Assembly: GCA_014529385.2 (NCBI GenBank) | Contig: CM043944.1 | Span: 180,053,240-180,117,239 of the forward strand | Reading direction: 5' to 3' | DNA: 64,000 bases | DNA from: Adiantum capillus-veneris | Lineage: Eukaryota > Streptophyta > Polypodiopsida > Polypodiales > Pteridaceae | Part shown: in pieces, positions 24,133-35,896 of the stretch | How positions within the stretch are numbered: position 1 is the stretch's first letter | How the letters are laid out: each line of letters begins with the position of its first letter | Position numbers and translations under genes: made by a program | The notes under the pieces: model-generated | The model's input: only the letters and a program-made list of their open reading frames with translations | Told to the model about the DNA's origin: nothing | Database searches by the model: none

Positions 24133-26543
24133 TTATAAGAATTCAAGCGGCGATGCACTGACAGCATTTTTGTTGTTCTTCTTTGGGACCCATTTCTTTG
24201 CGATTATTAGCTGTTTTGTTGCTGACGCTCGTTTGGGAACCCATACTTGCCCGTGCTTCGTTTGTGTTTGAAGAGACTTCTTTGGGATCCACCTTTTTGT
24301 TGTGTGAGTCAACAATGGTCTTTGCTTCATCCCTTGTACGTTGGGTTGGGAACGGGATTCAGGCTTTGAAAATTGATACTGTGGTTGTTTTGGAATCCAA
24401 ATGAATTCCTGACTTTTTCATGCTTGAATCATATTCTTTGGAGCCCAAACCTGAGTTGTGAAAGCTTGCAATTTTGTGATATTCTTACCCGTTCGTGCAC
24501 GCTTTCCTTGTTTTTGTTTTGGTGTTGGATCTTGTGATTTGTCATTAGATATCTTTGTCTTCTTGATCCATATCTGTTTTTGGCTGATCTGGCTTTTTGG
24601 TATCTAGATTTGTCGAGCTTTTTGGCTTTGACTTGATGTCTGTTTTTTTGACGTGTCATGGTTGTTGCTGAAGGGGTTGGTGATAGTGATGGCCTGAGTT
24701 GATGATAGGAGACTTCTTGTACTTTCCCTTGATTTTTTGGCTGGTAGTGGAAAGTTACTATCTGTTTGCTCGTGGGTGGCAGTTTCTTGGAGGACTTTTC
24801 TAGCCCATTGATTAGAGCATTGCTAGCTTGTTGCTCTGGTCGTATTCCTCCTAGCTGAGCCTTTGCATCCTTATTAGGAGCCATGTATGAGGATGTTTGT
24901 GGTGGCTGTGTCTTCACGGAGGACTTTGGAATCCACTTTTGATGCACTTTATTCGTGTAGCGATGACATTGATTCCCGGGTCCTTGATCTTCTTGAAGCT
25001 CGAAGTGTTCTACAGAGTCATAGAACTCGCCGTCTTCTTCATCTTTTGATTCTCCACATTTCTTTGTTTGCTCCTTATTTCGAGACCTTGTTGATATCTG
25101 GATCTCTTCATTTTCCTGGATTACACTCACTGCAAAATAAGGAATGACATCATAGCCATTTGCGTCACAAAAATTTGTTGTGGGAGCATCCTCCACTGCG
25201 CACACGTCTAGAGTAGCCAAGATGTGTTCCCATCCAAAAGGCTCTAACTCTTCTTCAGGAAATGGTTCTGGGATATAGTCCCTATCCTCTATAACCCGCT
25301 CTAGGATACATTCCTCAAGTTTCAAGCTACCACATTGTGAAGCTCCACACATCCACAGTTCTTTAGGCTTACCTAACCAAGCTGGAAGTTCTAACCCTGC
25401 TACTGTGGCGGAATCAAACTCCTCTACTGGTGTTCTCGTCACATCCCTATAGCTATGGTCCCTCAAGTTTATCTTTGTTATGGTTTCCATATGTCTCAGG
25501 TATATATGGTCATAACCCCAATCTTGGACCATTTTCAATTGTCGCATGAACGGTCTTCCCAGAATGATGTCATAGTTGTTCTTCTTGCCAAAGTCAACAA
25601 CAGCAAAAGTGTGTTCATATTCAATGCCACAAGAAGTAACAAGTACTTTTTCTAGCAGTCCTAGGGGCTTTTCCTTGTGTCCATCTGCAAGCTGCAGGGT
25701 CATTCATGTGGATATCAAGGCAGGTTTTCCCCATTTTTTCCAAACCTCTTTGGTTGCAATGGCCACACCAGCTCCACTGTCAAGGATTGCCATGGTTTTT
25801 ACACCATTGAATTCCATAGGAAGGGTGGTGTTTCCATCTTCTCCCTCATAATACTCGCCTACCTTGTTTAATGGCACTGGCCTAGTATTTAGTTGAGGCA
25901 TTTCAAGCTCTTTGATGCCTTCCTCGATTTGAGTCATTGGGATTTTTACACCAAATTTCTCTAGACATTTACCCACATTAGCCCACATGTTTGGTCTTAT
26001 TCTGAGCAACTCGGCTAACATTATTGTACAGGTGACTCGGGTAGATAGAATATCTACTAGCCCCTTTGAATCAATGGCCTTGTTGGGAGACAGTCTCTGT
26101 GATGGGACTGCAACCACATCTGACTTGGTCTCGTACTCTCCCATGTAGGATGGTAGTGTTCTTAGCGAATGGGGTTGACTATCCATAGATTGTACAGATC
26201 CTTTGTCACCCCAACACGATTGCACGTCTAGATTCATTTGAGATCCAGTCTCAAATTCCTCTATTGGTGGTAGAAACACTCCTCGTTCATCACCAGTCTT
26301 TTCTACTCGTCTTCTTGGGTCATTGGCTTCATTGGCCTCTCTGACTTGTTTCCACAATTCTTCAAGACCATGTATCTCTTTACAATCCTCAGGTATAGCT
26401 TGGTGAAATCCCTCGGAAGAGTTATCCATGGTGTTCAGTACTATCCTTGGTTCTAATGCTGGGTCTTTGAGGTTTGGTCTGTGCTTATGACTAGAATCTA
26501 GCTCTTTTAGTTCCTGGTTTGGTGGGATTACTTGTGTAGGCAT
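24133..26543 (-). pseudogene. Element C polyprotein with aspartic protease and WxPK repeats
   Basis: The ATG at 26543 opens about 280 codons. The N-terminus is not recognisable. RVTCTIMLAELLRIRPNMW precedes a protease domain: MEFNGVKTMAILDSGAGVAI has the D-S-G-A catalytic triad, and DIILGRPFMRQLK is the conserved second block. A single in-frame TGA at 25704-25706 (probably from CGA) splits the domain just before MTLQLADGH. The frame then runs to 24429, through acidic and then Lys/Arg-rich sequence. A one-base shift continues to 24133. Six W-[V/I/A]-P-K motifs punctuate the last third (KWIPK, VWAPK, IWIPK, RWIPK, VWVPK, KWVPK). Neither RT nor integrase is present anywhere between the LTRs, so mobility would need another element's enzymes. 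Confidence 0.8.
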
Positions 26544-27261
26544 GACACGGATCAGATCCTCAGGTTTTGCAATTGGTGGTTCTAGTAAAGCTTGGGCTCA
26601 ACAAAAATAGTGAAAAACACTCAAGTCAATATGTTACTAGGGTAAAACCTACCCTCTGAACACACTGGTGCAGTCAAAATTTTCAAATTTGGTCTCCAGA
26701 ACCCCCTTGAGACATCCTATGCGTAGGATGTCTATGTTTACAGAATTGCAGGTTTTCTTCACAGAACCCTTGCAAATGCTCTTTTATATGCACAGCATCA
26801 CTCAATCATACAAAAATATCCACAAAAGCTTGTTTAATGCATTTTTACCCTCAAAAGCACACTTTTTTCGTGATTTCAAATGCAATCAAGCACTTTAGCA
26901 AATAATTCAGTGCTGAATAGCTCTAGATCAGAATCGGATCACTTACCTAAAGCTACTCCTACAAATCATATGGGGTTTTGCATCTATGAGTAGAAAAACG
27001 CTTCACTGCCACACACGGACTAGTAAATGCTTTTATCACCTCACAAATCACTCGACCACCAACAACTACTCTAATCCACCCATCCTAACTAAACCTATCT
27101 AGTCGCAGACCCTCGGCAAGACACACGCTTCCTGGCTATCCACTTGATCGCGGAATATCCTCTTCCGGATCCACTTAAGAAAAACGCTTTCTTTAGCCGA
27201 AACTAAATCAATCAAGCACCATCACATGAGTGTTAGTAGGAAACCTACTTAGGTCCTTGTG
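26544..27261 (-). other. Leader of element C
   Basis: About 700 bp between primer site and first ATG. No coding signature is seen; it would hold the packaging signal if the element is mobilised in trans. Confidence 0.5.
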
Positions 27262-27279
27262 TCCCCGGCAACGGCGCCA
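27262..27279 (-). other. Primer-binding site, tRNA-Asp type
   Basis: The minus strand reads TGGCGCCGTTGCCGGGGA, 18 bases matching the standard tRNA-Asp primer site of plant gypsy elements, one base from the LTR end at 27281. Confidence 0.9.
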
Positions 27280-27280
27280 A

Positions 27281-29585
27281 TGTTGGACGGAAAGCGACTC
27301 ACACACCCATGAAGTGCATGCAAACACTACCTAGATCAACATAATGTCAATCGAGGACACAGATGACACGATAGGCACACGGAGGAAATCTCTTTAGCTG
27401 AGACCATCCTACACATACAACACTCTGGAAGGCCAACTAAACCACAATCAAGAACCTCACTGCTCTCAACTACACCACCTAGCCACATACACACATACGG
27501 AAGGTAACTCACCTAATCATGCCAGATTCATATGAAGCTTATTTAACACTAGATTGGTAATGGGACACTTTTATGTCCTGTTAAGTGACCATTTTCTTTG
27601 AATTATGTCAAGAGTTTCAAAATGGATTTTAAGGTGCTATCTGTCTAGAAAGTTGTCTCATGAGCTTAAAAAAACTCGACATTTTTTTGGAATATCAATT
27701 CCATCTTTAACCTTGTCCTTGCACAACATCTCACAACCTAAACTGTGTGAAAAAACGGATCCTGTTTTTGGCTTTTTTTAACTTTTTGCAACTATACCAC
27801 TCTAGAATTCATGTTTGTGAGGTCTATAAAGCTAGAGAACTATCTTTAGTAGTCCTCAACATGTCCTGATTCTTCTAGGGAGAAATAAATGTTTAAGTTG
27901 TAAGTTATGACCAAATTACAAAAATTATCAAATCCTGTTTCTTAGCCAATTTTAGCTCTTCTATGATTTTTTTGGTGGCTTTCATGATATCCAAATGCAG
28001 TTTTGATTTTCTATGTCGCATATTGTAACATAAAGCTAATATTCCTTGAGTTTTGGGGCATCTAATACCCTATTTTTCATAGTAGACAACGATGGTTGAT
28101 TTTGCATAGTAGACAACGATGGTTGATTTTTTCAATTATAAAAGAAAACAAAACATTCTAGTATATCAAGTATAGCTTTTTCAATATTGTTAGTTTCTTG
28201 TGACAACTACAAGCATTTTGTAGGTAGTAACCATATCTAGTCATAAGGATCAAATTCGGCTAGATATTGAATAGTTTCTATGGGATTCTACAACTCATAA
28301 TGTTGAACCCAGTTTTTTCATGTATGCTGTATTTAGCACTTCATCTTTGTCCCCAAGATTCCCCTTGGTAAGAGATGTATTATTATTTTGACATGCTCCA
28401 TGGCTCCTTATGAACCTAAAGGACAATAGGGAACTAAGAAAACATGCATATATTATTTGTATTGAGCGTGGTTATAGAAACTTTGATGATAGGTTTGCAG
28501 AATGGTAAAAATTCAACTTTTTTGTACCTATTTCTTTTGGCAAAACAAAAAATAGTGAGTAAGAAGCAACCATATGTTCTGACCACCAACCCATTGAAGT
28601 TAACTAGGGAATTTATCTCAAGTCCTACAAAAATCCCTAATCTTATTTTTATGCAACAAAACGTAAGAAATGACTGTTTTGATGAAAATGTGTTGGTCCA
28701 TCAACTTTGGAGGCTTGGTGTGACCAAAAGATGAGAAATTTTACAAGTTTCTTATTTTTTCCATGTGTAGTAGGCCTTAAACTATAACCTCATGAAAGGA
28801 TTTTACAAAATGAGTGGATCTACTATGGTTTTGGAGGTTTTTTTCAAAACCCTGAAAGGACACTTTTATGTCCTGTTAGGTTACCAACCTAGTGTTAAGG
28901 AACACCATCCCCTTCCTAGGATACACCTGTCCCTATGCTTCTACACTCAAAAACCTCACTCTAAACCCGTCTGCGAAAAACGCGTAGGATGACAGAGCAG
29001 AATTTTGAAAGTGCCCAAAACTGAAATTTATGAGTACCTATGTGTAGGTTATGTCGCCACGATTCTATAGACTACTAGCACGCAAAAAACAGACATCGTT
29101 TGATACACTTACGGCCACAAATAGCTCGTAGATGCGTTGGCGTGTGCGCTTCGTCTCGCGTGGAATGCTTGGCGTTGTCGCGTAGCTCTCCTCGAGCCTA
29201 CAGCAATGGTGAAGTCGGATCTCCCAATGTGTTGAGCGAGCCAGGCGTAGCGAGAGGATGAAGCTCACACTCACTCTCTTTCTTTCTCACACACAGTAGA
29301 CGGCAGCGCTAAAGTTTTGATTATGAAAAAGTCCTCCTTACAAAATGACCTAGGTACCTTATATACTAAGGCTACCTTAGGTTTAACCAAAAATGGGGTT
29401 GAAAGGGTCAAATGCTTTGTATTTACAATCTAGAAGTGCCATTGCACCCCCGCTTCTGAAACTACAATAACTACTCATTACAAATGACGTTTATGGCCAT
29501 AATCCGCAGCATTTCATAACTCGCAAAAGATAAGACTTTGGTACGAAACTTGAGTTATGTTGTGTTGTGGACCCAGCGGTCAACA
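27281..29585 (-). repeat. 5' LTR of element C, split by a DNA element
   Basis: Starts TGTTGGACGG and ends GGTCAACA in plus orientation. It aligns with 20829-21785 over 27281-27546 and 28895-29585; the 1.35 kb between is the TTAA-flanked insertion. The following bases, ACTACCGCTTTG, are the start of a flanking repeat also seen at 34845 and 41163. Confidence 0.9.
27547..28894. mobile_element. TTAA-flanked non-autonomous DNA transposon, copy 1
   Basis: 1348 bp flanked by TTAA at 27543-27546 and 28895-28898. The related LTR at 21095 has a single TTAA and no insert. Ends are inverted: CACTAGATTGGTAAT at the left against CACTAGGTTGGTAAC read inward from the right (13 of 15 match). A GGACACTTTTATGTCCTGTT block recurs in direct orientation near each end (27563 and 28858) and its GGACA/TGTCC arms can pair. 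TTAA target duplication is the hallmark of the piggyBac superfamily. No transposase is seen. Four extra bases (TTAT) lie outside the left TTAA. Confidence 0.8.
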
Positions 29586-30052
29586 ACTACCGCTTTGATA
29601 CAAACTCAATATCTACTATCTTCCCAGTTTTGTAGACCATTTTCCCAATTTATGTAACTCTTCAATTATTTTTTATTGGAACATGAACCTAAAGATAATC
29701 AAACTTCTCATCGATTACCTTGGTTGATTTAACAAGAAATCATCTTTAGTACCTCTTTAAAAACACTTTTGCAAATACAGATAAGTCATTTGGAATCATC
29801 ACCAGAACTTCGCATTCTTCATTTGATCACTACGTTCAAACGAGAGGGAAAATAATCTATGACAAGATTTGGCCATACCACTATAAGTTCTCTTCTATAT
29901 TTGTTTTCTCATTACAGAGTCATTTAACATATTCAGGAGCTGTGTGAGACAAAATACACTTGTCACTTGACATCTACATTCGCTCTCTTCTTCCAAACCT
30001 TGAACGTGACAAAGAAGCATATCATGCCATATTTGCTTTTCCCACAATGATG

Positions 30053-30054
<2 letters not shown>

Positions 30055-30109
<55 letters not shown>

Positions 30110-30114
30110 TGTGT

Positions 30115-30150
<36 letters not shown>
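30055..30150. repeat. (TG)n(AG)n compound microsatellite
   Basis: TG repeats to about 30107, a short interruption, then AG repeats to 30150. The same place in unit 2 (35296-35424) is a rearranged TG/AG tract and in the partial unit 3 (41626-41641) a G run. Confidence 0.95.
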
Positions 30151-30153
<3 letters not shown>

Positions 30154-30289
30154 AGAGATGCTAACAATATGCAGTTATCACAGTAAGAGACATGCAAGAT
30201 GCTTACAATGTAAAATCCATTTGCACACAACACCACCTTCAAATACTTCCCACTTGAACATTCAAATAGCCAAGACAGCTACAATCAAC

Positions 30290-31543
30290 CTACAAACGGA
30301 TGTCCAAAGTGAGATAGTCAATCTATGTACAACATTGAATATCTAGGTACAAGATTGAATTTCTCTTTGGCCTATCACCCACAAACGGATGGCCAAAGTG
30401 AGATAGTCAATCTTACGATTATATATCTACTAAATACATATGTTACACAAGTAGATAAAGGCTCACGATTGGACAATTACTTACCCCTTGTAGAGTATGC
30501 ATACAATAATATTGTACATACTTCTATTGGCAAGGAACCTTTGAGATCATAGATGGAAGACCTAAAAGTCCCTTGCTACTTAAAGTACATGGGAAGATCT
30601 TTGTTGCCGATGAGTATAGCCGTGACCTACAAGAATCTTTTCAAAAGTTTAAGGAGGTTATATCCAGCTCTCAACAAAGGAAAAAAGTTGTTGCTGACAA
30701 GCACAAAAGGGCCTTAACGTTCATCGAAAATGATTGGGTCTTACTTAAGTTTCCCAAGGCTCAACTGAGGCAAATGATGGGCAAAAATCCTATGGGCCAT
30801 CAAAAGTATTATGTTAAACACGCAAAAAGATGATATGGTTCTTTTCAAATCTTGAAGCCAATCAATAAAATGGCTTATCAACTCAAGCTGCCGAACCATT
30901 GGCTCATACACAATGCTTTTCATGTGAGCCCACTTAAGCCCTACGAAGGAGAGCCACCAGGTGAACCAATTATTGAAGACCCTCAAGAAATCGAAGAACA
31001 AGAAGAGGTGCAATAACCCAAAGCTATCCTTTGGCATGAAGACAAGGTAGTACGACATGGTAATATTATCTGTGATGGTATCTTATTAAGTTCAAAAATT
31101 ATCCTTTTGACGATGCTAGATGGATGCAAGGATTACAACTTAAGGATAGTATAAACATTGTCAATGCTTACAATGCTACATTAGAGTAAGCTAATGTACA
31201 TGTTTCTTTTAAATAAACAATGTTTTTATCTTATAAGATTAATTCTCTTTTTATTGTGCACAAAATAAGTATTCATGCTTAGAATCATCTTTGTGATGAC
31301 GATGTCTCTCAAACACCAAGCAGAATTTGTCGCTCTACTTTGGTAGAATGAAATGGACTAAAGAGCATATATGCTTGCGACAGCCAAGTCTCCCAAGCAC
31401 CAAATGGACTATTCATCCATTCGGAAGTGATGTTGTAGGGTAAAACGGGATCCTCTATCCGCTAAGAAACTTAGACTAATGACTAAGACTTTATCTCTTC
31501 TACTTCATAGTCGAGGATGACTATGATTTCAAGAGAGAGGTAA
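30290..31543 (+). pseudogene. Chromovirus integrase 3' part, unit 1
   Basis: AYHPQTDGQSEIVNLTIIYL contains the integrase catalytic Glu, and YLPLVEYAYNNIVHTS follows. Then come KVHGKIFVADEYSRDLQES, KRALTFIENDWVLLKFPKAQ, the GPY/F-region QILKPINKMAYQLKLPNHW, HNAFHVSPLKPYEG and a chromodomain-like tail to about 31195. A stop at 30550 and TGA near 30833 break it. The 5' end is cut at the P junction, where about 34 bp around the catalytic Glu (CAAACGGATG block) are duplicated 87 bp apart. It belongs to the same family as element A. Confidence 0.85.
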
Positions 31544-32217
31544 TGTCATAAAATCTAATATCTAATCAACCCAAACGATTTTCTCATATTACACTAATCG
31601 TTTAATGTAGGAGAAAAAAGAGGAACAAGGGTTAGGATATAGACATGTGCTTATGGATCTATCTCAACACGGGGCCAAGGTGAAAGGGTCCAAATAAGAG
31701 ATGGTATGCCAAAGAGCAATGCTACCTAAGGGAGCAGGAGCTTAAAGACCTCCAAAAGTTAGTAATAAAATTCCTTAGACCTAGGACCTTAAGCAGGATG
31801 GGGTTGAGCTTGAGGTGAGAATCCTACCCAAGCATGAGGTACTTGTTTTGCTTGCTGACTAAGGTGCTTAAGGTGTTTGTGAGAATTTTGCCCAAGCTTG
31901 AGGTACTTGTAATGCTTCAATGACTAAGATGCTTGAAGTGTTCAATTCAAACATGATCTCTCAAGGGGCATAAAAGATTTTCATGCTTAAATGATTGAGG
32001 TGCTTGAAGTGTTCAATTCAAACATGATCTTTTAAGAAGCATAAAAGACACATGTCAAGATCCTCCCCATTTCACCCTCATGATGTGATTGAATCCTATT
32101 GGATAGGCTTTAAAGGGGTCCAATGATAATTTAGATGCATTTAAATAAATGATTAAGCTCTTTCTCTCAAAGAGGAAAAAGAGGACACTTGTCCAAATGT
32201 TATAATTAAATAATACA

Positions 32218-32249
<32 letters not shown>

Positions 32250-32962
32250 GGGGGATATACTTTCTCACACACACACATACAATGAGGTACAAAGTACAAG
32301 AGCTCCATCTCCTTCTCTAAGCTTGTTGATAAGTTGAGAGCCTACACCAACACTCTTGGCTATGGAATGCAAATACAACCAAGAGCCATGCTTCAATGCT
32401 TAAGTTTGTCATCTTCCTCATCTTCATTACTATGATACTATGCTATGCTAAGCAAGAAGAGTGATCATAAGTGAGGAACTATTTCTTTCTCCTATGAATG
32501 ATTCTTTTTCCTCTTCCCTACCCTCATTCCCCGCTAGCTCTCTGCACTGTTGAAGGTGTTTGAGGCCTTGGGATTGAGGCCGGGGATGGTTAATGCTTTT
32601 ACAAAGTTTATGGTATGCTTGTGATGCATGAATCTTTCCATATTCATTGCATCACCTAGGTCACAAGGAACACAAATATTGTATTGTACCAAGTCTCTCT
32701 TGATGGGAGAATCTATAATACAAAAGCCTATTGGAGGGGGGGACTGGCTCCATGTAAATCCGGTCCTCAACTGTTGTCAAGTTCTCTAAACCCTCTCTCT
32801 CTTGCAAAAGTATTGTTCATGCCAAGTTAATTAAGTATTATGGTTATGTTGCTACTGCTAATTAAATTCACCCTCTATGTTCTCCAAGTAGTCGCACAAA
32901 AATTATCACTCTAATTCTCTTAATTTCTCTATCCTCAAGGTTCATAGGCCATTTCCATTTCA
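31544..32962 (+). repeat. Chromovirus 3' LTR, unit 1
   Basis: Starts TGTCATAAAATC right after a purine-rich AAGAGAGAGGTAA tract. It is homologous to 1768-3331 and to 38058-39492. The right end is estimated from the point where similarity to the other LTRs stops; a TTTCA end at 32962 is likely. A GA/G tract sits at 32219-32254. Confidence 0.75.
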
Positions 32963-32975
32963 CTGATAGTCACAA

Positions 32976-33079
<104 letters not shown>

Positions 33080-33805
33080 ATCCTTATGGTTCTCTTTACA
33101 AGGCTACATGAGCAACAAGATAGAATTGTGGCTCCCATGCACTTGCTCTTGCAGTCGCCTTGAAGGCCAACACTAGCTGCCAATCAGATTATTACAAATA
33201 GAGCAAGACCTTTTTCTCATAACCACCACCACCACCACACACCAAATGTGTAGTTCTCTTTCTCTACTCATCACTCCAACCAAAACAAACTATTCCAGTA
33301 GCTACGACCTTGATATTATTTTTTTAATGTTATTTCTCTTTTGTGTAGCATCCTATTGGCAAGTACCTGAATGAAATGTTAATCGTTAGCACATAGCTTC
33401 ATAAAATGTTGCTCATTAATGCATATATTGTAGCATTACATTTATTCATTTCTATTGCACATCAATCAATCTCACCAAGAACCCCCTAGAGGACCAGACC
33501 AACAAACTTATATCATCTTTATTGCTATTATTGCTTTATTACGACACATTGTTTGTCAAATTAGTCAACCATGTAAGTATAATACATAGTCAATACAACG
33601 GTAGGGCATAGAAGAGTTCAACATGGAAAATGACGGTAGACACAATAACCATTTTCCCAAAGAAAAAAAAACAAAAAGAGACTCTGGTAGAGATAAAGAA
33701 TATGGAAATGATTATAACCCGAGGAATCTTAGACAAAACTATGGTTGCAATCATAAATCTAGTTGATGTAGATATTTCTAGTTATGACACTAGTAGGCAC
33801 AAGGA

Positions 33806-33807
<2 letters not shown>

Positions 33808-33861
<54 letters not shown>
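33808..33861. repeat. (CT)n microsatellite
   Basis: About 26 CT dinucleotides between AAGGATCC and CAACATCTTGATGG; the counterpart at 40243-40288 is shorter and interrupted. Confidence 0.95.
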
Positions 33862-33864
<3 letters not shown>

Positions 33865-34664
33865 ATCTTGATGGTTCTCTTTACAAGGATACTATAATAA
33901 AGCAATCTAAATCCGCATGTGAGAACAACATAAAACTCAGGGCATCGTGGTGTAGGACTCACTATGCATAGCCAGCCAGAGTAGTAGCAAGAAATATTCG
34001 GTAAGTGATCCACTTCGATCAAATTGAAATCCACCCATATAATAACATCAACCAAGTATTCTCATTTACAAGCTGAAATATTTCCTAATTAAAACAACCC
34101 ATGATAACCACGTTATAGTTGAAGCTTGTCTCGTTGTCGAATAGAACCCTCTCCCTAGTATGTATGATGATTGCTATCTTGGTTCTTAGAATGCAGATGC
34201 GGCTATGCATGTAGTTATCTCTTGAAAAATAGAAAAATTACATCTAATCACTTTTTCCCTAGTCTTTTCCACGAGCCATTGGCCCAAAAATGTACAATTA
34301 TATCTACTACTAGTAATGTAACGTAATGTGAATTGTACCTTTTCTCCTTTGCCATTATCTATAGTGTTTCACCATACGATAGTGAAGTTTTTATTGCATA
34401 TTTCTTGATACTGCCTCATTTCGTTGCCCTCTATGACATATCTTCTATTGTTTTTACTACTTCTTTATGGATAGCTAATTATTAGTGAAGGATGCTCACT
34501 CTTATGCCGGAATTGGATATCAAAAACCTTTTTATCAGGAGCCCTACTTTAGCATATCCGAATAGCTGGTTGTTAATCATCATATGTTTGTGCATTTCCT
34601 AAGCTTGGATAGCCTTTTGTAAGTTATCTCGTAATTATCAATATTACAACTCTATACCAAGTAT

Positions 34665-34874
34665 AAGATCATTCTAACTATTGTCTAAATCAAGCATCAT
34701 GATTAGTTTTTCATTTGAGTTATTATTTGACCTTACTATCGCTTTGATCTAAGCTCAATATCTACTATTAAGATCATTCTAACTATTGTCTAAATCAAGC
34801 ATCATGATTGGTTTTTTCATTTGAGTTATTATTTGATTGTACTACCACTTTGATACAAGCTCAATATCTACTAT
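34665..34874. repeat. 105-bp tandem duplication at the S/P boundary
   Basis: AAGATCATTCTAACTATTG begins at 34665 and again at 34770; both copies run through CATTTGAGTTATTATTTG and CTCAATATCTACTAT. Only one copy is present at the matching place in unit 3 (about 41090-41190). Confidence 0.85.
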
Positions 34875-35295
34875 CTACCCAGTTTTGTAGACCATTTTTC
34901 CAATTTAAGTAACTCTTCAACTATCTTTTATTGGAACATGAACCTAAAGATAATCAAACTTCTCATCGATTACCTTGGTTGATTAAACAAGAAATCATCC
35001 TTAGAAACGATTTTGCAAATGCAGATAAGTCATTTGGAATCATCACCAAAACTTAGCATTCTTAATTTGATCACTACGTTCAAAGGAGAGGGAAAATAAT
35101 CTATGACAAGATTTGACCATACCACTATAAGCTCTCTTCTATATTTGTTTTCTCATTACAAAGTCATTTACCATATTGAGGAGCTGTGTGAGACAAAATA
35201 CACTTGTCACTTGACATCTACATTCGCTCTCTTCTTCCAAACCTTGAACGTGACAAAGAAGCATATCATGCCATATTTGCTTTTCCCACAATGCT

Positions 35296-35373
35296 CTGTG
35301 TGTGTGTGTGGTGTGTTGTGTGTGTGTGTGCGTGTGTGCGTGTGTGTGTGAGTGTGTGTGGTGTGGTGTGTGT

Positions 35374-35424
<51 letters not shown>
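35296..35424. repeat. (TG)n/(AG)n microsatellite, unit 2
   Basis: Interrupted TG repeats to about 35375 followed by AG repeats to 35424; counterpart of 30055-30150. Confidence 0.95.
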
Positions 35425-35427
<3 letters not shown>

Positions 35428-35563
35428 GAGATGCTAACAATATGCAGTTATCACAGTAAGAGACATGAAAGATGCTTACAATGTAAAATCCATTTGCACA
35501 CAACACCACCTTCAGATACTTCCCACTTGAACATTCAAGTAGCCAAGACAGCTACAATCAACC

Positions 35564-35896
35564 CACAAACGGATGGCCAAAGTGAGATAGTCAATCTAGG
35601 TACAACACTGAAAATCTAGGTACAAGATTGAATTTCTCTTTGGCCTATCACCCACAAACGGATGGCCAAAGTGAGATAGTCAATCTTACGATTATAGATC
35701 TACTAAAGACATATGTTACAGAAGTAGATAAAGGCTCACGATTGGAGAATTACTTACCCCTTGTATAGTATGCATACAATAATATTGTCCATAATCCTAT
35801 GGGCAAGGAACCTTTTGAGATCATAGATGGAGAACCTAAAAGTCCCTTGCTACTTTCTTAAAGTACATGAGAAGATCTTCGCTGCCGATGAGTATA
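35564..35896 (+). pseudogene. Chromovirus integrase fragment, unit 2, left of insertion
   Basis: Same integrase Glu region as unit 1 (HPQTDGQSEIVNLTI) with the same small duplication at the P junction. EYAYNNIVH is interrupted by a stop at about 35765. It ends at GATGAGTATA, where the DNA element begins. Confidence 0.8.

Noticed and set aside
24887-25851. Plus-strand frames opposite the element C polyprotein
   Set aside because: They are shadows of the protease frame, which carries clear motifs and the element's orientation.
28444-28734. 96-codon frame conserved in both TTAA element copies (also 36773-37063)
   Set aside because: The copies are near-identical at the DNA level, so conservation of the frame is uninformative; no transposase motif is present.
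27547-28894. Assignment of the element to the CACTA superfamily from its CACTAG ends
   Set aside because: CACTA elements make 3-bp target duplications; both copies here have TTAA next to the right end, and the empty sites hold TTAA.
29895-30346. Open frames of 115-128 codons across the TG/AG tract, and similar ones at 32935-33183, 33630-34055 and 35103-35619
   Set aside because: They stay open only because dinucleotide repeats encode Cys-Val, Thr-His or Arg-Glu runs; no domain on either side.
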